DNA of 64,000 bases from Prochlorococcus sp. AG-347-L02 (GCA_003281255.1 QCCL01000005.1:29179-93178); one strand, 5' to 3'; counted from the first letter of the stretch, positions 29,291-39,712 are shown. Numbers and translations: made by a program. The notes: generated by a model from the letters alone, not told the origin.

Positions 29291-30374
29291 TTAATTTGAG
29301 GTTTTCAATACCTTCTAAAACATCAATCGAAATTATTGTGTCATCTTTAGTAAGCTCTTCTAATACATCAAATCCATCTACAACGTAACCAAAGGCAGCA
29401 TTCCTCCCATCAATTAAATTACGACCTGCTGGATTTAATTCTGCTTCATATAAAAAGAAGAAAAATTGCGATGACCCATCATCAACTGCGGTATTTGAAT
29501 GGGACCATCCTAGAGTCCCAAGTGTAGCAAAGGGTAATGTTGGCGTCTCTGTGTAAAGACCTAAATCTTCAAATGTTTGATTATAAAAAGTATCTTTTTC
29601 ATCAGGAATTCTAATTTCTAAGGGGACGTGACGTTCTTCCCCTGTTTCAGAATCTATATAACCAATATCTTCACCAATTGGATCACCTGTTTGCAGTACA
29701 AAAAATTCTTCTGCTCTGTTGATAGGCAAATCCTTGTAGAAGTTTTTTGAAGATAAATCTATAAATGCTCCTGCTGTAAGTGGAGCGTTAAATCCATCTA
29801 CAATAGCTAGCATATCTCCTTTGGAGGTTTTTATATTGACTTTTGCTCGGCCCAATAATCTTGGTAAACTATCAAATTCCTGGGGAATAGAGTATGGAAA
29901 TTCATTTGGTAGAAAATATTCTTCTAATCCACCTATTTTATCTAAAGCTTCTCTTCGGGTCGTTATGAATGAGTATTTATCCTTTGATTTAGAGTAATCT
30001 TGAAGACTTTCAAAATTTTCTTTGAGCTCTAAAAATGTTTTTTCACTAATTTTCTTTTTATCGCTTGGCAATTCTTGAATAATTTTATTCTGGTATTTTT
30101 TTAGTAAAGATTGACATTTTGTAACAGTTTTCGTAAGAGCGGGCCATCTTCCTCCTCTTATAAGGTCACTAGTTTCTTCTAATTTGTGTTGAAGTTCTTG
30201 CAACTCAACTTGCTTTATGGGGAGTGCGTTTCTGAGGATTGCACTAGGATCTTTTACTGCATTTCCAGTGGGTAAATCAGCTAGTACTTGAATCGGTTTT
30301 AAGAGAAAAACCTGTAAAATTACGATCGCTAGAATTAAGAAAAGTTTGTTCTGATTTGATAAGAATTTTTGCAT
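29283..30374 (-). CDS. CYP38/TLP40-like lumenal cyclophilin
   Basis: The 363-residue protein has an N-terminal signal sequence (residues about 1-32, ending near VLA), then a helical domain beginning [16 protein letters not shown] divergent cyclophilin domain occupies the C-terminal half ([28 protein letters not shown]). This matches plant CYP38/spinach TLP40, which act in the thylakoid lumen in photosystem II assembly and phosphatase control. Isomerase activity may be weak because the domain is atypical. It is divergent from efp. Confidence 0.88.
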   Translation of the reverse strand: MQKFLSNQNKLFLILAIVILQVFLLKPIQVLADLPTGNAVKDPSAILRNALPIKQVELQELQHKLEETSDLIRGGRWPALTKTVTKCQSLLKKYQNKIIQELPSDKKKISEKTFLELKENFESLQDYSKSKDKYSFITTRREALDKIGGLEEYFLPNEFPYSIPQEFDSLPRLLGRAKVNIKTSKGDMLAIVDGFNAPLTAGAFIDLSSKNFYKDLPINRAEEFFVLQTGDPIGEDIGYIDSETGEERHVPLEIRIPDEKDTFYNQTFEDLGLYTETPTLPFATLGTLGWSHSNTAVDDGSSQFFFFLYEAELNPAGRNLIDGRNAAFGYVVDGFDVLEELTKDDTIISIDVLEGIENLKLNA

Positions 30375-30417
30375 AGCACTCTTGCAGGTTTATGATCCTT
30401 GGGGATGTAATACAGGA

Positions 30418-30978
30418 ATGATTTCCAGTAACGATTTTCGCACAGGTACTACCATCGAATTGGATGGACAAGTTTGGCGGGTTGTAGAATTTCTACATGT
30501 CAAGCCTGGCAAGGGTTCTGCTTTTGTGCGAACAAAATTAAAATCAGTTCAAAGCGGCAACGTTGTTGAAAAAACTTTTCGAGCCGGAGAATCAGTACAG
30601 CAGGCTATCCTTGAGAAGTCTAACCTGCAGCATACTTATGTGGAGTCTGGTGATTATGTTTTTATGGATATGACAAGTTTTGAAGAGACAAGACTAACAT
30701 CTGAACAAATCGGTAAAGGTGCAAAATATTTGAAAGAAGGAATGGAGGTTAATGTAATTTTTTATAATGGTAAAGTTTTAGAAGTAGAACTTCCAATATC
30801 CATTACTTTGAAAGTTACAGAGACTGATCCTGGAGTTAAAGGTGATACTGCTAGTGGGGGCACGAAACCAGCTATTCTAGAAACAGGTGCTCAAGTTATG
30901 GTTCCTTTATTTATTTCTGTGGGAGAAATGATTAAAGTTGATACTCGTAATGACAGTTATCTTGGACGTGAAAATTAA
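30418..30978 (+). CDS. efp: Translation elongation factor P
   Basis: Relieves ribosome stalling at proline stretches. The 186-residue protein has the KOW-like start [17 protein letters not shown], the modifiable loop KPGKG with Lys at residue 32, and two OB domains ending [12 protein letters not shown] start at ATG 30418, because the upstream in-frame extension to 30382 has no family similarity. Its stop overlaps the accB ATG by one base. Confidence 0.95.
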   Translation: MISSNDFRTGTTIELDGQVWRVVEFLHVKPGKGSAFVRTKLKSVQSGNVVEKTFRAGESVQQAILEKSNLQHTYVESGDYVFMDMTSFEETRLTSEQIGKGAKYLKEGMEVNVIFYNGKVLEVELPISITLKVTETDPGVKGDTASGGTKPAILETGAQVMVPLFISVGEMIKVDTRNDSYLGREN

Positions 30979-31484
30979 TGGCTATGAAATTAGATCATGA
31001 TGACTTAAATCGCTTAATAGAGAAAATCTCTACAAGTGATATACAAGAGTTCTCGCTAGAGGGAGAAGATTTTAAACTTGAAATAAAAAGGAATGTATTT
31101 GATCAGAACCAAGTTATTAATAATTTAGTTTCTAATACTTCACTTGATAAGCAAACAATTGCTAATCAAAAAACTATTAACGATAATATTCCAGTTGTTA
31201 ATGAGCCTGAAGCCCCTCAGGTGGCGCCTCCAGGACGTTCTGATCTAACTGAAATTACTTCTCCTATGGTTGGGACATTTTATAGGGCTGCAGCCCCCGA
31301 TGAGGACCCATTCGTCGAAGTAGGCAATAACGTTAAGGTCGGTCAAACCATTTGTATTTTGGAAGCAATGAAATTAATGAATGAAATTGAATCTGAATTT
31401 AATGCTGAAATAGTAGAGATTCTCGTAGAAAATGGAACACCAGTTGAATTTGGTCAAGTTTTAATGCGTGTTAAGCAGTCTTGA
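30978..31484 (+). CDS. accB: Acetyl-CoA carboxylase biotin carboxyl carrier protein
   Basis: Carries biotin for fatty-acid synthesis. The 168-residue protein has an N-terminal helical segment, a Pro-rich linker ([13 protein letters not shown]) and the biotinyl domain with [11 protein letters not shown] and [10 protein letters not shown], where the Lys is biotinylated. The efp-accB pair is a common bacterial arrangement. It overlaps convergent pdxA by 24 bases. Confidence 0.96.
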   Translation: MAMKLDHDDLNRLIEKISTSDIQEFSLEGEDFKLEIKRNVFDQNQVINNLVSNTSLDKQTIANQKTINDNIPVVNEPEAPQVAPPGRSDLTEITSPMVGTFYRAAAPDEDPFVEVGNNVKVGQTICILEAMKLMNEIESEFNAEIVEILVENGTPVEFGQVLMRVKQS

Positions 31485-32495
31485 ATTGTTAGTCATTTCT
31501 ACGGCAGCCTTAATAGCCTCAATCATGCTTTGAGATTGAGCAATTCCTCTGCCAGCAATATCAAATCCCGTTCCATGATCAGGAGATGTTCTTATAAAAG
31601 GTAAACCGATTGTGGTATTGACTGAGTAATTGAGAGCTATCACTTTCATTGGTATTAAACCTTGATCATGATACATAGCAAGAATGCCATCATGCTTTTC
31701 AGCATTTTTGTCATTCCAAGCTCTTACAGAAGAATTCCAGCAACTATCTGGTGATAAAGGGCCTAATAATTCAATATTTCTATTCTTTTCATTCCAAGCA
31801 ATTAATGCATCATTGAGCCAATCTTTCTCTTCATGACCTAAAATTCCTTCCTCGCCGGCGTGAGGGTTTAATCCTGCTACTTTTAAAGTAGGTTTGTCAG
31901 TATAGGTGTTACAAAAATCTTTGAAAAGATCCAATTTAGAGTGGATTAATTTTGTAGTTAATTTCTTGGGAACCTCAGAAAGTGCTATGTGAGTTGTAGC
32001 TAATAAAGTATTAAATCTCCAACCTGTAATTGGTGATTTAGCTGTGAATAACATCCCAACGTTTTTTACTCCACATGATTTGGCTAGTACTTCAGTTTGA
32101 CCAGAGAAATAATGACCTGCTAAAGACCATGATTTTTTGCAAATAGGTCCAGTTACGAGTGCTGAGTTGGGAAATTGTTTTACAATTTCTATTGCTTTTG
32201 TTAAATATTGGAAACTTGAATTGCCGTAACTTGATTTAGGGTCATTATTTGATGAAGAAATTTCGAGATCATGTATCTTGAAATTTTTTGGATTTGCAAG
32301 GTTTTCTAATCCTAATGATTTAAGACATTTATATGTATTTTGTAGATTTTTTTTTGATCCAACTAATATAAAATCAATATTTTTTGGTATCTGATTAGAA
32401 CAAAGTGCTTTTAAGATTATTTCAGGTCCAATTCCTGACTCATCTCCGACGCTTAATACTATCTTCAATATTTTATTTGTATTTTGAAAATCCAT
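31461..32495 (-). CDS. pdxA: 4-hydroxythreonine-4-phosphate dehydrogenase
   Basis: NAD-dependent step of pyridoxal phosphate synthesis. The 344-residue protein has [19 protein letters not shown], metal-binding His in [12 protein letters not shown] and [11 protein letters not shown], plus [12 protein letters not shown] and [14 protein letters not shown]. It lies downstream of an epimerase-like gene with a 21-base gap. Confidence 0.95.
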   Translation of the reverse strand: MDFQNTNKILKIVLSVGDESGIGPEIILKALCSNQIPKNIDFILVGSKKNLQNTYKCLKSLGLENLANPKNFKIHDLEISSSNNDPKSSYGNSSFQYLTKAIEIVKQFPNSALVTGPICKKSWSLAGHYFSGQTEVLAKSCGVKNVGMLFTAKSPITGWRFNTLLATTHIALSEVPKKLTTKLIHSKLDLFKDFCNTYTDKPTLKVAGLNPHAGEEGILGHEEKDWLNDALIAWNEKNRNIELLGPLSPDSCWNSSVRAWNDKNAEKHDGILAMYHDQGLIPMKVIALNYSVNTTIGLPFIRTSPDHGTGFDIAGRGIAQSQSMIEAIKAAVEMTNNSRLLNTH

Positions 32496-32516
32496 AAAAT
32501 GTTTCTAATTTATTTT

Positions 32517-33395
32517 TTAACTTTTTAGATAGCAATTTTTTAACCCTAACTTATAGTTTTTATAAATTAGTTTATATCCGAGTGTTTCGCATAAAAGTTT
32601 GTTTGAAACTCTTCTATTTTCCATCCAAAAAGATTGAGCGATAGGTGATAAATCATCTTTTACATCCTCAAATAATATTGGCTTTGGCATTGTTAAACCA
32701 AGTAAATCGTAGCAATATTGAATAACTTCTATCTGAGAACAAGGTTCATCATCTGCAATATTAATGATTTGGTGAAACTTTAAACAATCTTTATTTTGTA
32801 ACAAAAAAATAATCGCATGTGTAATATCAGCAACATGAACTCTTGAAAATACTTGAGCATTTTTTAAGATAACTCTAATTTTTTGATTTTTGATTGCTTC
32901 AAAAGTGGACCTTCCGGGTCCATAGATACCAGGTAATCTAAAAATTTGGACGGGCAAACTTGATTCAAGCCATTTTTTTTCGCAATTTAATCTATTATGA
33001 CTTCTTTTCTGAAAAGGATTAGGTTTATCTATCTCAGAAACCCAACCCCCTTCAGTGTTTCCATATACTCCTGTGGTAGATAAATATCCAACCCATTCAA
33101 GGGGTAAATCTTGTAGTTTACTTTGAAGGCTTTCTAGTACGGGATCATTACCATTTTTGTCAGGAGGTATGCAACTAAGAATATGCGTGACTCCATCAAA
33201 AATTTCTTCATCAGGAACAACACTGTTTTCACTGTTGAAAATAAAACTATTTGGATCTTTGCTTGCAGATCTTGAGCTTGTTAAAACATTGCAACCCAAT
33301 TTTCTAATAGTTTTTGCAAAAAAATTACCGCTGAAACCACATCCCAAGATTAAAAATTTATTTTTATTTCCGAGTAAACTTGCAGGTTTCTTCAT
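32517..33395 (-). CDS. NAD(P)-binding epimerase/dehydratase-like protein
   Basis: The 292-residue protein begins with FLILGCGFSGNFFAK, a Rossmann GxGxxG-type motif (GCGFSG). It has STTGVYG near residue 105, where extended SDR epimerases carry their serine and the following Tyr region, and PGIYGPGRS. These features place it in the NAD-dependent epimerase (YeeZ/SDR_a5-like) group. The substrate is unknown. It is co-oriented with pdxA. Confidence 0.85.
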   Translation of the reverse strand: MKKPASLLGNKNKFLILGCGFSGNFFAKTIRKLGCNVLTSSRSASKDPNSFIFNSENSVVPDEEIFDGVTHILSCIPPDKNGNDPVLESLQSKLQDLPLEWVGYLSTTGVYGNTEGGWVSEIDKPNPFQKRSHNRLNCEKKWLESSLPVQIFRLPGIYGPGRSTFEAIKNQKIRVILKNAQVFSRVHVADITHAIIFLLQNKDCLKFHQIINIADDEPCSQIEVIQYCYDLLGLTMPKPILFEDVKDDLSPIAQSFWMENRRVSNKLLCETLGYKLIYKNYKLGLKNCYLKS

Positions 33396-33430
33396 GGTTG
33401 GTTAAAGTAGTACATATGTATTAATTAGTG

Positions 33431-33658
33431 ATGAAGACAGCTTTTGAGCCCGGTTTAAAATCAAAAACTTTCTGTATTAGCAAAAGTTACACCCTTCTTG
33501 AAGAGAAAGAAGTAAGTTTATTTAGTTCTAAATTCTATCAAAAGTTATTTGTCTTTCTTATTTCATTTTCGACAATTTTAATATTCCCAGAATCACCGAA
33601 AGAATTGGAAAATATATGTGAGAATTATAACTCTAGAAAAATATGCAATGTTTGGTAG
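33431..33658 (+). CDS. Small conserved membrane-associated protein of unknown function
   Basis: The 75-residue protein is started at ATG 33431; a GTG three bases earlier would add one residue. A single hydrophobic segment (FVFLISFSTILIFP, about residues 40-53) separates a polar N-terminus from a Cys-bearing tail ending CENYNSRKICNVW. Its two Cys lie nine residues apart. I recall similar tails in other small picocyanobacterial proteins but cannot name a family. Its stop touches the stop of the convergent HNH gene. Confidence 0.6.
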   Translation: MKTAFEPGLKSKTFCISKSYTLLEEKEVSLFSSKFYQKLFVFLISFSTILIFPESPKELENICENYNSRKICNVW

Positions 33659-34060
33659 TCAAGCTGCTTTATATTCTGATTCATCTTTAATGTAATTTTT
33701 ATTTTTTACCTTAAAATTAGGATTAGCCCATTGTAGTAATCTAATAGCTAATCTTAAATCTCCTTCTAACCAAGCTCTTATGGCCATTGCTCTTCGTGGA
33801 TCATAAAATTTTTGCCTTCTATACCAATACAAAGCATTTTCATCTGATTTATCTCCATTACATGAAAGACATGCAGGGACGCAGTTTTCTGTTGTACTTA
33901 AGCCTCCTTGGCTTTGTGGTATTACATGGTCAATAGATTCAGATGGTTTTCCGCAATATATACAACTTTTTCCTGTAAACTTATGAATAGATTTTCGCCA
34001 TTGTCTCAATCTGAACTTAGGACATAAATCCTCTAAAAACACAGCATCATTAATATGCAT
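33659..34060 (-). CDS. HNH endonuclease-family protein
   Basis: The 133-residue protein has the HNH core: CIYCGKPSESIDHVIPQSQGG, then NCVPACLSCNGDKS. This gives two CxxC zinc pairs, and DHV carries the catalytic His. The C-terminal part (WYRRQKFYDPRRAMAIRAWL) is shared with cyanobacterial stand-alone HNH proteins. The stop abuts the small convergent gene. No homing-intron or restriction partner is nearby, so the role is open. Confidence 0.9.
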   Translation of the reverse strand: MHINDAVFLEDLCPKFRLRQWRKSIHKFTGKSCIYCGKPSESIDHVIPQSQGGLSTTENCVPACLSCNGDKSDENALYWYRRQKFYDPRRAMAIRAWLEGDLRLAIRLLQWANPNFKVKNKNYIKDESEYKAA

Positions 34061-34224
34061 TCAGAATATTTAGTTAAATAAATAATCGCTTGAATATATT
34101 AAAAGTCAACATTTTTTTATTCTTTTTACTTTAAATTTGCCAGTAAAAATACGATTTAGTGTGTTTAGATACAAAATATTATTTATAAAATTTAGAAAAA
34201 AATATTATCTTTTGGAAACCTTTA

Positions 34225-34635
34225 TTAATAACTATATCTATCAAGTGTTTCATCACTAAATTGTTCAGTAGCTTCTTCTAATTCTTTTTCTTTCCTTTTT
34301 TCTTCTTTTTCTAAATCTCTTAATAATTTTCTATTTGGATGCAGTTCATCTAAATATTCTATGCAATAACTAAGTTTTTCTTTTTCTCTTACAACTGTTT
34401 CAGTAATTTGTGCTGCAGCATTTTTAGGTGAAACTTTGAAAAATCCTCCCTTTTGTTTTTTTATATATGCGTAAGCTGCTTCCCAACTACTTTCATGGTC
34501 ATTTCCGCCATCTCTCATAGTGCAAAAAATTTCTGCTCCAAATGCACCTGCATTTACTTTTGAAGTAGTAAGGATTAGAGGAGTGAAAATTACCAACGCA
34601 AATAATTTTATTTTTTTCTCCTTAAATCTTTGCAT
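34225..34635 (-). CDS. Exported small helical protein of unknown function
   Basis: The 136-residue protein has a signal peptide with likely cleavage after VNA (about residue 29). The mature part has two Cys (FCTMRDGG, SYCIEYLDEL) about 52 residues apart and possibly disulphide-linked. It ends in a Lys/Glu-rich charged helix. I do not recognise a named family, though similar proteins exist in marine picocyanobacteria from memory. Probable location is the periplasm or lumen. Confidence 0.7.
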   Translation of the reverse strand: MQRFKEKKIKLFALVIFTPLILTTSKVNAGAFGAEIFCTMRDGGNDHESSWEAAYAYIKKQKGGFFKVSPKNAAAQITETVVREKEKLSYCIEYLDELHPNRKLLRDLEKEEKRKEKELEEATEQFSDETLDRYSY

Positions 34636-34690
34636 TAACCTTTATCTTCTAATTAAAAATAACTTTTTTTATGAATATGTCTATAGAAAT

Positions 34691-35203
34691 TTAAGATTTA
34701 ATTACTCCAAATATATTCAAGCATTTCACAACTAAAGGGAGAATTAAAAGCACAGTAATCAATCTTATTGCATGTAGAGTTGCTACTGCAGCTCCCACTC
34801 CGTATTCGGACCCTACAAGACTCATTCCGCTAATTCCTCCTGGTGCAGCTCCTAGAATTGTTGTGATGATATCTATTTTTAGTAATCTGCTTGTCCATAA
34901 TCCAATTGCTAATCCAGTAATAACTAAAGTAAAAGTTATTAATATGGCTGGCCTCCATAAGTTTTGAATATCAACTAATGATTCTTTTGTTAATGATGTA
35001 CCAATGACTGTTCCAATTCCGATTTCTAAAATTGTTCTTGTGCCGATTGGCCACTCTGCGATGTCGAATTTGCCACTGATGCTTAGTATGCTTGCTCCTA
35101 TCAAAGCACCTGCTAGAGGAGCCGCAGGAATACCTGTTTTGAGAGCTAAAGCTCCAAAAATACAACCTGCAAAAAGATAATAGATTAAATTTATGTTAGG
35201 CAT
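34691..35203 (-). CDS. AbrB-like membrane protein, single-repeat form
   Basis: The 170-residue protein has about five hydrophobic segments. It carries the AbrB-duplication signatures FGALALKTGIPAAPLAGALIGA and GAAPGGISGMSLVGSEYG. E. coli AbrB-type membrane proteins contain two such repeats over about 350 residues; this has one, so it may work as a dimer. Despite its name the family is a membrane protein, not the AbrB transcription factor. The substrate is unknown. Confidence 0.8.
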   Translation of the reverse strand: MPNINLIYYLFAGCIFGALALKTGIPAAPLAGALIGASILSISGKFDIAEWPIGTRTILEIGIGTVIGTSLTKESLVDIQNLWRPAILITFTLVITGLAIGLWTSRLLKIDIITTILGAAPGGISGMSLVGSEYGVGAAVATLHAIRLITVLLILPLVVKCLNIFGVIKS

Positions 35204-35336
35204 AAATTTTAAGGATTTTTGAATATAATATTAGAAAAAATTTTTTTTGTTTAAGTTTATAGTCAAATAATATTTTTAGTTTCCTCTCGTAATGTACACT
35301 TTTATTGGCATAATATTAATTAAAGCATGAATTTTT

Positions 35337-35534
35337 ATGTCTTCACAAATTTCATACAAAGATAATAAAACCCGCATAAAGAAAAAATTATCTTTTTATG
35401 AGGGTGGCCACCAGCTCGAAAAATTAGAGTTTGCTCTTGCAATAGCTCAAACCAACGGCGATGAAAAAAAATCAATCGTTCTTAGAAAAAAGATTGTTGA
35501 ATTAGGTGGAAATGTTGAAGAGCCAGGCACTTAA
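35337..35534 (+). CDS. Small conserved hypothetical protein
   Basis: The 65-residue soluble protein is rich in Lys and Glu, with a helical core (EKLEFALAIAQTNGDEKKSIVLRK, about residues 29-52) and an acidic Gly/Pro end. No motif was recognised. The ATG start at 35337 has a preceding AT-rich region with TAATAT near 35311. It is convergent with the aminotransferase gene, whose end lies one base beyond its stop. Confidence 0.6.
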   Translation: MSSQISYKDNKTRIKKKLSFYEGGHQLEKLEFALAIAQTNGDEKKSIVLRKKIVELGGNVEEPGT

Positions 35535-35535
35535 C

Positions 35536-36699
35536 TTAATGTCTCTCTAGATACCTTGATACCACAACCAATGCTTCACCAGCTTGTTGGGATGTAATTT
35601 TACCGAGCTCAAGAAGTGTATTGCTTATAGCAGAAACTACCGTAATAATATCTCTGTCATTAACATAACCTAAATGTCCGACTCTAAATATTTTTCCCTT
35701 TAGATGATCTTGACCACCAGCAAGTAAGATATCGAAATTATTCTTTATTTTTTTTCTAAATTCTTCAGCATCTATTCCTTCTGTTTTTATCGCAGTAATA
35801 GAAGGACTTAAATATTTTTCATCAGCAAATAACTTCAGATTTAAAGCTTTTACAGCATTGCTCATCGCTAATTTATGTTTATTGTGTCTGAGGAAAATGT
35901 TATCTAAGCCTTCTTCTCTCATCATTTTTAAAGCTTCATCTAAAGCAAAAACCAAATTTACTGCTGGAGTGTATGGATTACTATTACTTAAAAGACTTTT
36001 TCTGTAGGATTTCAAATTTAAATAAAATTTTGGTAAATTAGATTTTTCTGTAGCTTCCCATGCTTTTTGGCTCATTGCTATAAAACTAAGCCCAGGAGGT
36101 ATCATGTATCCCTTTTGTGATCCTGAAGCAACGATATCTAATTTCCATTCATCAACTGGTACATTGCAAGCTCCTAAACTTGTAACGCAGTCAACAATTG
36201 ATAAAGCTGTGTTATGTACGCGAATATATGAACTAATAGTTTCTAAATCATTAATTACACCTGTTGAGGTTTCAGAATGAGTCAAAATAACTGCCTTTAT
36301 TTCTTTTTGTTTATCTTCCTCTAATATCTTTTTGAATTCTTCTGGATCAAGTGGGGTGCCCCATTCGGAATAAATTTTTATTACTTCTAGACCAAATTCT
36401 TGAGCAACTTTTACCCATCTTTCGCCAAATTTTCCATTTTCTCCACAAATTACTTTATCTCCTTTACTTAAGGTATTTATTATTCCAGCCTCCATCGCGG
36501 CAGTCCCACTACCAGTTATTGTTAGAACATCATTTTTAGTTTGATGAAGCCACTGTAAATTTTTAGTTGTACTCTCTACGAGATTTTGAAATTCTTTACT
36601 GCGATGGCCTATTGGATGCTTACTTAATGCTTGTAAAACTTTTTCTGGAACTGGTGTGGGTCCAGGAATCATCAATGATAATTTTTGTTGTATGGCCAC
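35536..36699 (-). CDS. Serine-glyoxylate / alanine-glyoxylate class aminotransferase
   Basis: Class V PLP aminotransferase, 387 residues. The N-terminus MIPGPTPVPEKVL is typical, and the PLP Lys is in SGSQKGYMIPPGLSF. HSETSTGVINDL and the C-terminal FRVGHLGYVNDRD are shared with photorespiratory serine-glyoxylate aminotransferases. A role in the glycolate pathway is likely in a cyanobacterium, but amino-donor specificity cannot be read from the sequence. Confidence 0.9.
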   Translation of the reverse strand: MAIQQKLSLMIPGPTPVPEKVLQALSKHPIGHRSKEFQNLVESTTKNLQWLHQTKNDVLTITGSGTAAMEAGIINTLSKGDKVICGENGKFGERWVKVAQEFGLEVIKIYSEWGTPLDPEEFKKILEEDKQKEIKAVILTHSETSTGVINDLETISSYIRVHNTALSIVDCVTSLGACNVPVDEWKLDIVASGSQKGYMIPPGLSFIAMSQKAWEATEKSNLPKFYLNLKSYRKSLLSNSNPYTPAVNLVFALDEALKMMREEGLDNIFLRHNKHKLAMSNAVKALNLKLFADEKYLSPSITAIKTEGIDAEEFRKKIKNNFDILLAGGQDHLKGKIFRVGHLGYVNDRDIITVVSAISNTLLELGKITSQQAGEALVVVSRYLERH

Positions 36700-36759
36700 T
36701 TTTTATTAAATAGGTCATTCTTAGATTAGTTCTCATTATATATTTTTCAATTACTTGAT

Positions 36760-37872
36760 TTGAAAAAAGGATTTTCTTTACCTGTGTGGGTTGCTGGAGC
36801 TGCTAAGTCAGCATTAAAAAAATTAGTAGGGCTGCCATTTAAGAATTATGAATTAATAAAAATTCCTAATGAAAAAAAAGAAATAAAAATTGAGATTCAT
36901 TCTGTTGGTCTGCTTAAAGATGACTCGCATGCATTAGGAATTACCTTTGCAAAGTCTGGCTTAGATCTTGACATCACACAAAACTTAGAGATATGGACAA
37001 TAGCCTCTTTAGAAAAAATATCTTTTAATAATTCTGTTCAAACAATTCCAATAAATATTATTGCAGGATCTGGTGTAGGCATAAAAAAAGATACATCAGA
37101 GATATGCATTTCAAATTTTGCAAAAGAAGTCTTATATGAAAATTTATTAGATAGTATTCCTGCTGGATTTAATTTAAAATTAGAAATTATTTTTCCAAAT
37201 GGGGTTTTTTTAGCTGAAAGAACTAGTAATAAGTCATTTGGTATTGTTGATGGATTATCTATTATAGGTACTTCTGCTGAGACTTATTCAAGTGCTTCAC
37301 CTGATCAATTAGAAGAGGCTAAAAATAATTTAGCAAAGTTAATTCAAAATGATTTTAGAGGAAAAGTTGTATTTGTTATTGGTGAAAATGGGTTAAATTT
37401 GGCCAAAACTTATAATGTTAATTTGCCAATTATTAAAATTGGAAATTGGATAGGACCATTATTAGTTGATGCTGCAATAAAAAAAGTTAAAACTGTAATT
37501 CTTTTTGGCTATCACGGGAAATTAATTAAATTAGCAGGTGGCATTTTTCATACACATAATCATTTAGCTGATGCAAGAATTGAGATTCTTGTTTATTTAG
37601 CCGTTCAAGAAAAGTTACCACTTGAATTAATAGTTACATTATCTCAGTTAGATAATCTTGAAAATGCATTACAAATTCTTGAAAGATTTAATAAATCTTT
37701 AGCTGATAAATTATTCAAAAATTTATCAAATACGATCGAAAAGCGTTCTTTTAATTATGTAAATAGGTATGTAAAAACCGATATAGAAATCGCATCAATC
37801 ATTTTTGATAAACAAAGGAAAATAAGGTGGGCTGGAATTAACGGCAATAAGTATATTTCTTATTTTCAATGA
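36760..37872 (+). CDS. cbiD: Cobalt-precorrin-5B C(1)-methyltransferase
   Basis: Anaerobic-type cobalamin synthesis enzyme. The 370-residue protein starts with TTG (KKGFSLPVWVAGAAKSAL). It has the family segments IIAGSGVGIKK, LDSIPAGFNLKLEIIFPNG and ILFGYHGKLIKLAGGIFHTH. CbiD in cyanobacteria belongs to pseudocobalamin synthesis. It is followed by guaA after 54 bases. Confidence 0.9.
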   Translation: MKKGFSLPVWVAGAAKSALKKLVGLPFKNYELIKIPNEKKEIKIEIHSVGLLKDDSHALGITFAKSGLDLDITQNLEIWTIASLEKISFNNSVQTIPINIIAGSGVGIKKDTSEICISNFAKEVLYENLLDSIPAGFNLKLEIIFPNGVFLAERTSNKSFGIVDGLSIIGTSAETYSSASPDQLEEAKNNLAKLIQNDFRGKVVFVIGENGLNLAKTYNVNLPIIKIGNWIGPLLVDAAIKKVKTVILFGYHGKLIKLAGGIFHTHNHLADARIEILVYLAVQEKLPLELIVTLSQLDNLENALQILERFNKSLADKLFKNLSNTIEKRSFNYVNRYVKTDIEIASIIFDKQRKIRWAGINGNKYISYFQ

Positions 37873-37926
37873 GTTTAATTTGTGATTCATTATGCTTTTG
37901 TAAATAAATTGAGTTAACTTTTATAC

Positions 37927-39513
37927 ATGAGTCAAACAATTTTAAAAAAAGAACGAGATCCTTCAATATTGATTTTGGATTTCGGATCTCAATATTCTGA
38001 ATTGATTGCAAGAAGAATTAGAGAAACTAATGTTTTTTCTCTTGTAGTAAGTAATTGCATTTCAATTGATGAAATTAAAAATATCAACCCTAAAGGGATT
38101 ATCTTGAGTGGAGGCCCAAATTCTGTATATGAACAAAACGCTCCAAAGTGTGATAAAAAAATTTTTAATTTAGGAATTCCTATTCTTGGCATATGCTATG
38201 GAATGCAATTAATGGTCAAAGAACTTGGAGGATCTGTTATTTCAGCAACTAAAAGAGCTGAATATGGTAGAGCACCAATAAATATAGACCAACAATCTGA
38301 CCTTCTTTCTAATGTAGAAGATAAATCTATTATGTGGATGAGTCATGGCGATTCTATTAATTGCTTACCTGGTGGATTTAATAAAATTGCTCATACCGAG
38401 AACACAATACATGCAGCAATTTCAAATGATGTAAAGAAATTATTTGGCGTACAATTTCATCCTGAAGTAATTCATTCAGAATTTGGGATGACGGTAATTA
38501 AAAATTTTGTTTATAAAATTTCTCATTGTGCGGCTGATTGGACAACTGAAACCTACATAGAGGAAACTATTCCAAGGATAAGAGAGCAAGTTGGCAATAA
38601 AAAAGTTTTGCTTGCTTTGTCTGGAGGAGTTGATTCCTCAACTCTTGCTTTTCTTCTTAATAAAGCAATTGGAAATCAGCTTACGTGCATGTTTATAGAC
38701 CAAGGCTTCATGAGAAAAGGTGAACCAGAATTTTTAATGAATTTTTTCGATAAGAAATTTCATATCAAAGTTGAATATATTAATGCAAGGGAAAGGTTTA
38801 TTGCCAAATTAAAAGGTATTACTGATCCAGAACAAAAAAGAAAAATTATAGGTGAAGAATTTATTAGAGTATTTGAAGAAGAAAGCAATAGATTGGGACC
38901 TTTTCAGTATTTAGCCCAAGGTACTCTTTATCCTGATGTTATTGAAAGTGCTGGTACTAATATTGATCCTAAGACTGGTGAAAGAATAGCTGTAAAAATA
39001 AAGAGTCATCATAACGTCGGTGGATTGCCAAAAGATTTACAATTTAAATTAGTTGAGCCATTAAGAAAACTTTTTAAGGATGAAGTCAGAAAAGTGGGAG
39101 ATGCTTTAGGTTTGCCCGATGAAATTATAAAAAGGCATCCATTTCCAGGTCCTGGATTAGCTATAAGAATTTTGGGAGAGGTTAATAATGAAAAACTTGA
39201 TTGTTTAAGAGATGCAGACTGGATAGTAAGAGATGAAATTAAAAAAGCAGGTCTTTACAATGATATTTGGCAAGCTTTTGCAGTATTACTACCTGTGAAA
39301 ACTGTTGGAGTTATGGGAGATAAAAGGACTTATGCATGGCCAATAGTTTTACGTTGTGTATCAAGTGAGGATGGTATGACAGCTGATTGGTCAAAAATTC
39401 CTTTTCAGATTTTGGAGAGAATTGCTAATAGAATCGTAAACGAAGTAGATTTAGTTAATAGAGTTGTTTATGATATAACAAGCAAACCCCCTGGAACAAT
39501 TGAGTGGGAATGA
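37927..39513 (+). CDS. guaA: GMP synthase (glutamine-hydrolysing)
   Basis: Converts XMP to GMP. The 528-residue protein has a class I glutaminase domain (catalytic Cys in [10 protein letters not shown], His in VQFHPEV), the ATP pyrophosphatase loop [14 protein letters not shown], and the C-terminal dimerisation part ending [13 protein letters not shown] ([10 protein letters not shown]). It is the last gene before the accessory block. Confidence 0.97.
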   Translation: MSQTILKKERDPSILILDFGSQYSELIARRIRETNVFSLVVSNCISIDEIKNINPKGIILSGGPNSVYEQNAPKCDKKIFNLGIPILGICYGMQLMVKELGGSVISATKRAEYGRAPINIDQQSDLLSNVEDKSIMWMSHGDSINCLPGGFNKIAHTENTIHAAISNDVKKLFGVQFHPEVIHSEFGMTVIKNFVYKISHCAADWTTETYIEETIPRIREQVGNKKVLLALSGGVDSSTLAFLLNKAIGNQLTCMFIDQGFMRKGEPEFLMNFFDKKFHIKVEYINARERFIAKLKGITDPEQKRKIIGEEFIRVFEEESNRLGPFQYLAQGTLYPDVIESAGTNIDPKTGERIAVKIKSHHNVGGLPKDLQFKLVEPLRKLFKDEVRKVGDALGLPDEIIKRHPFPGPGLAIRILGEVNNEKLDCLRDADWIVRDEIKKAGLYNDIWQAFAVLLPVKTVGVMGDKRTYAWPIVLRCVSSEDGMTADWSKIPFQILERIANRIVNEVDLVNRVVYDITSKPPGTIEWE

Positions 39514-39712
39514 AAAGTAGGTTATAAACCCAGCCATAGTCTAGATAAATTGGTTTCACATAGGTTTCGCACGAGAAAATATTTAAAATTATCTCTTGAG
39601 ATGTATTGCTATGACTTGCTTTTTTCTTTCTAAAATTTCAGTACTATAGAGTGGGAATAGTTTCTAAGGGTTGATTGTTAGTCTATTTATTATGTCGAAT
39701 AGTCAAAGTTAA
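39514..39712. other. Intergenic region at the left edge of the accessory block
   Basis: This 199-base space lies between guaA and the convergent acyltransferase gene. It contains a perfect 12-base palindrome, ATCTCTTGAGAT, at 39591-39602. It also holds the element ATGACTTGC plus T-run at 39611-39625 and TACTATAGAGTG at 39642-39653. A similar pair recurs at 44521-44552. No ORF of useful length or clear tRNA fold was seen. Confidence 0.6.
39642..39653 (+). repeat. TACTATAGAGTG element, left copy
   Basis: This is an exact 12-base match to 44541-44552, in the same orientation. Both are preceded by ATGACTnnC and a T-run ending in CT. The gap from ATGACT to the 12-mer is 25 bases here and 14 at the right copy. 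It could be a promoter -10 region or a recombination footprint. Confidence 0.7.

Noticed and set aside
30382..30417. In-frame extension of efp
   Set aside because: It adds 12 residues with no similarity to EF-P, and the ATG at 30418 gives the family's normal N-terminus.
39591..39602. ATCTCTTGAGAT palindrome as an operator
   Set aside because: A single short palindrome in an AT-rich spacer with no second copy or known regulator; noted only within the region entry.
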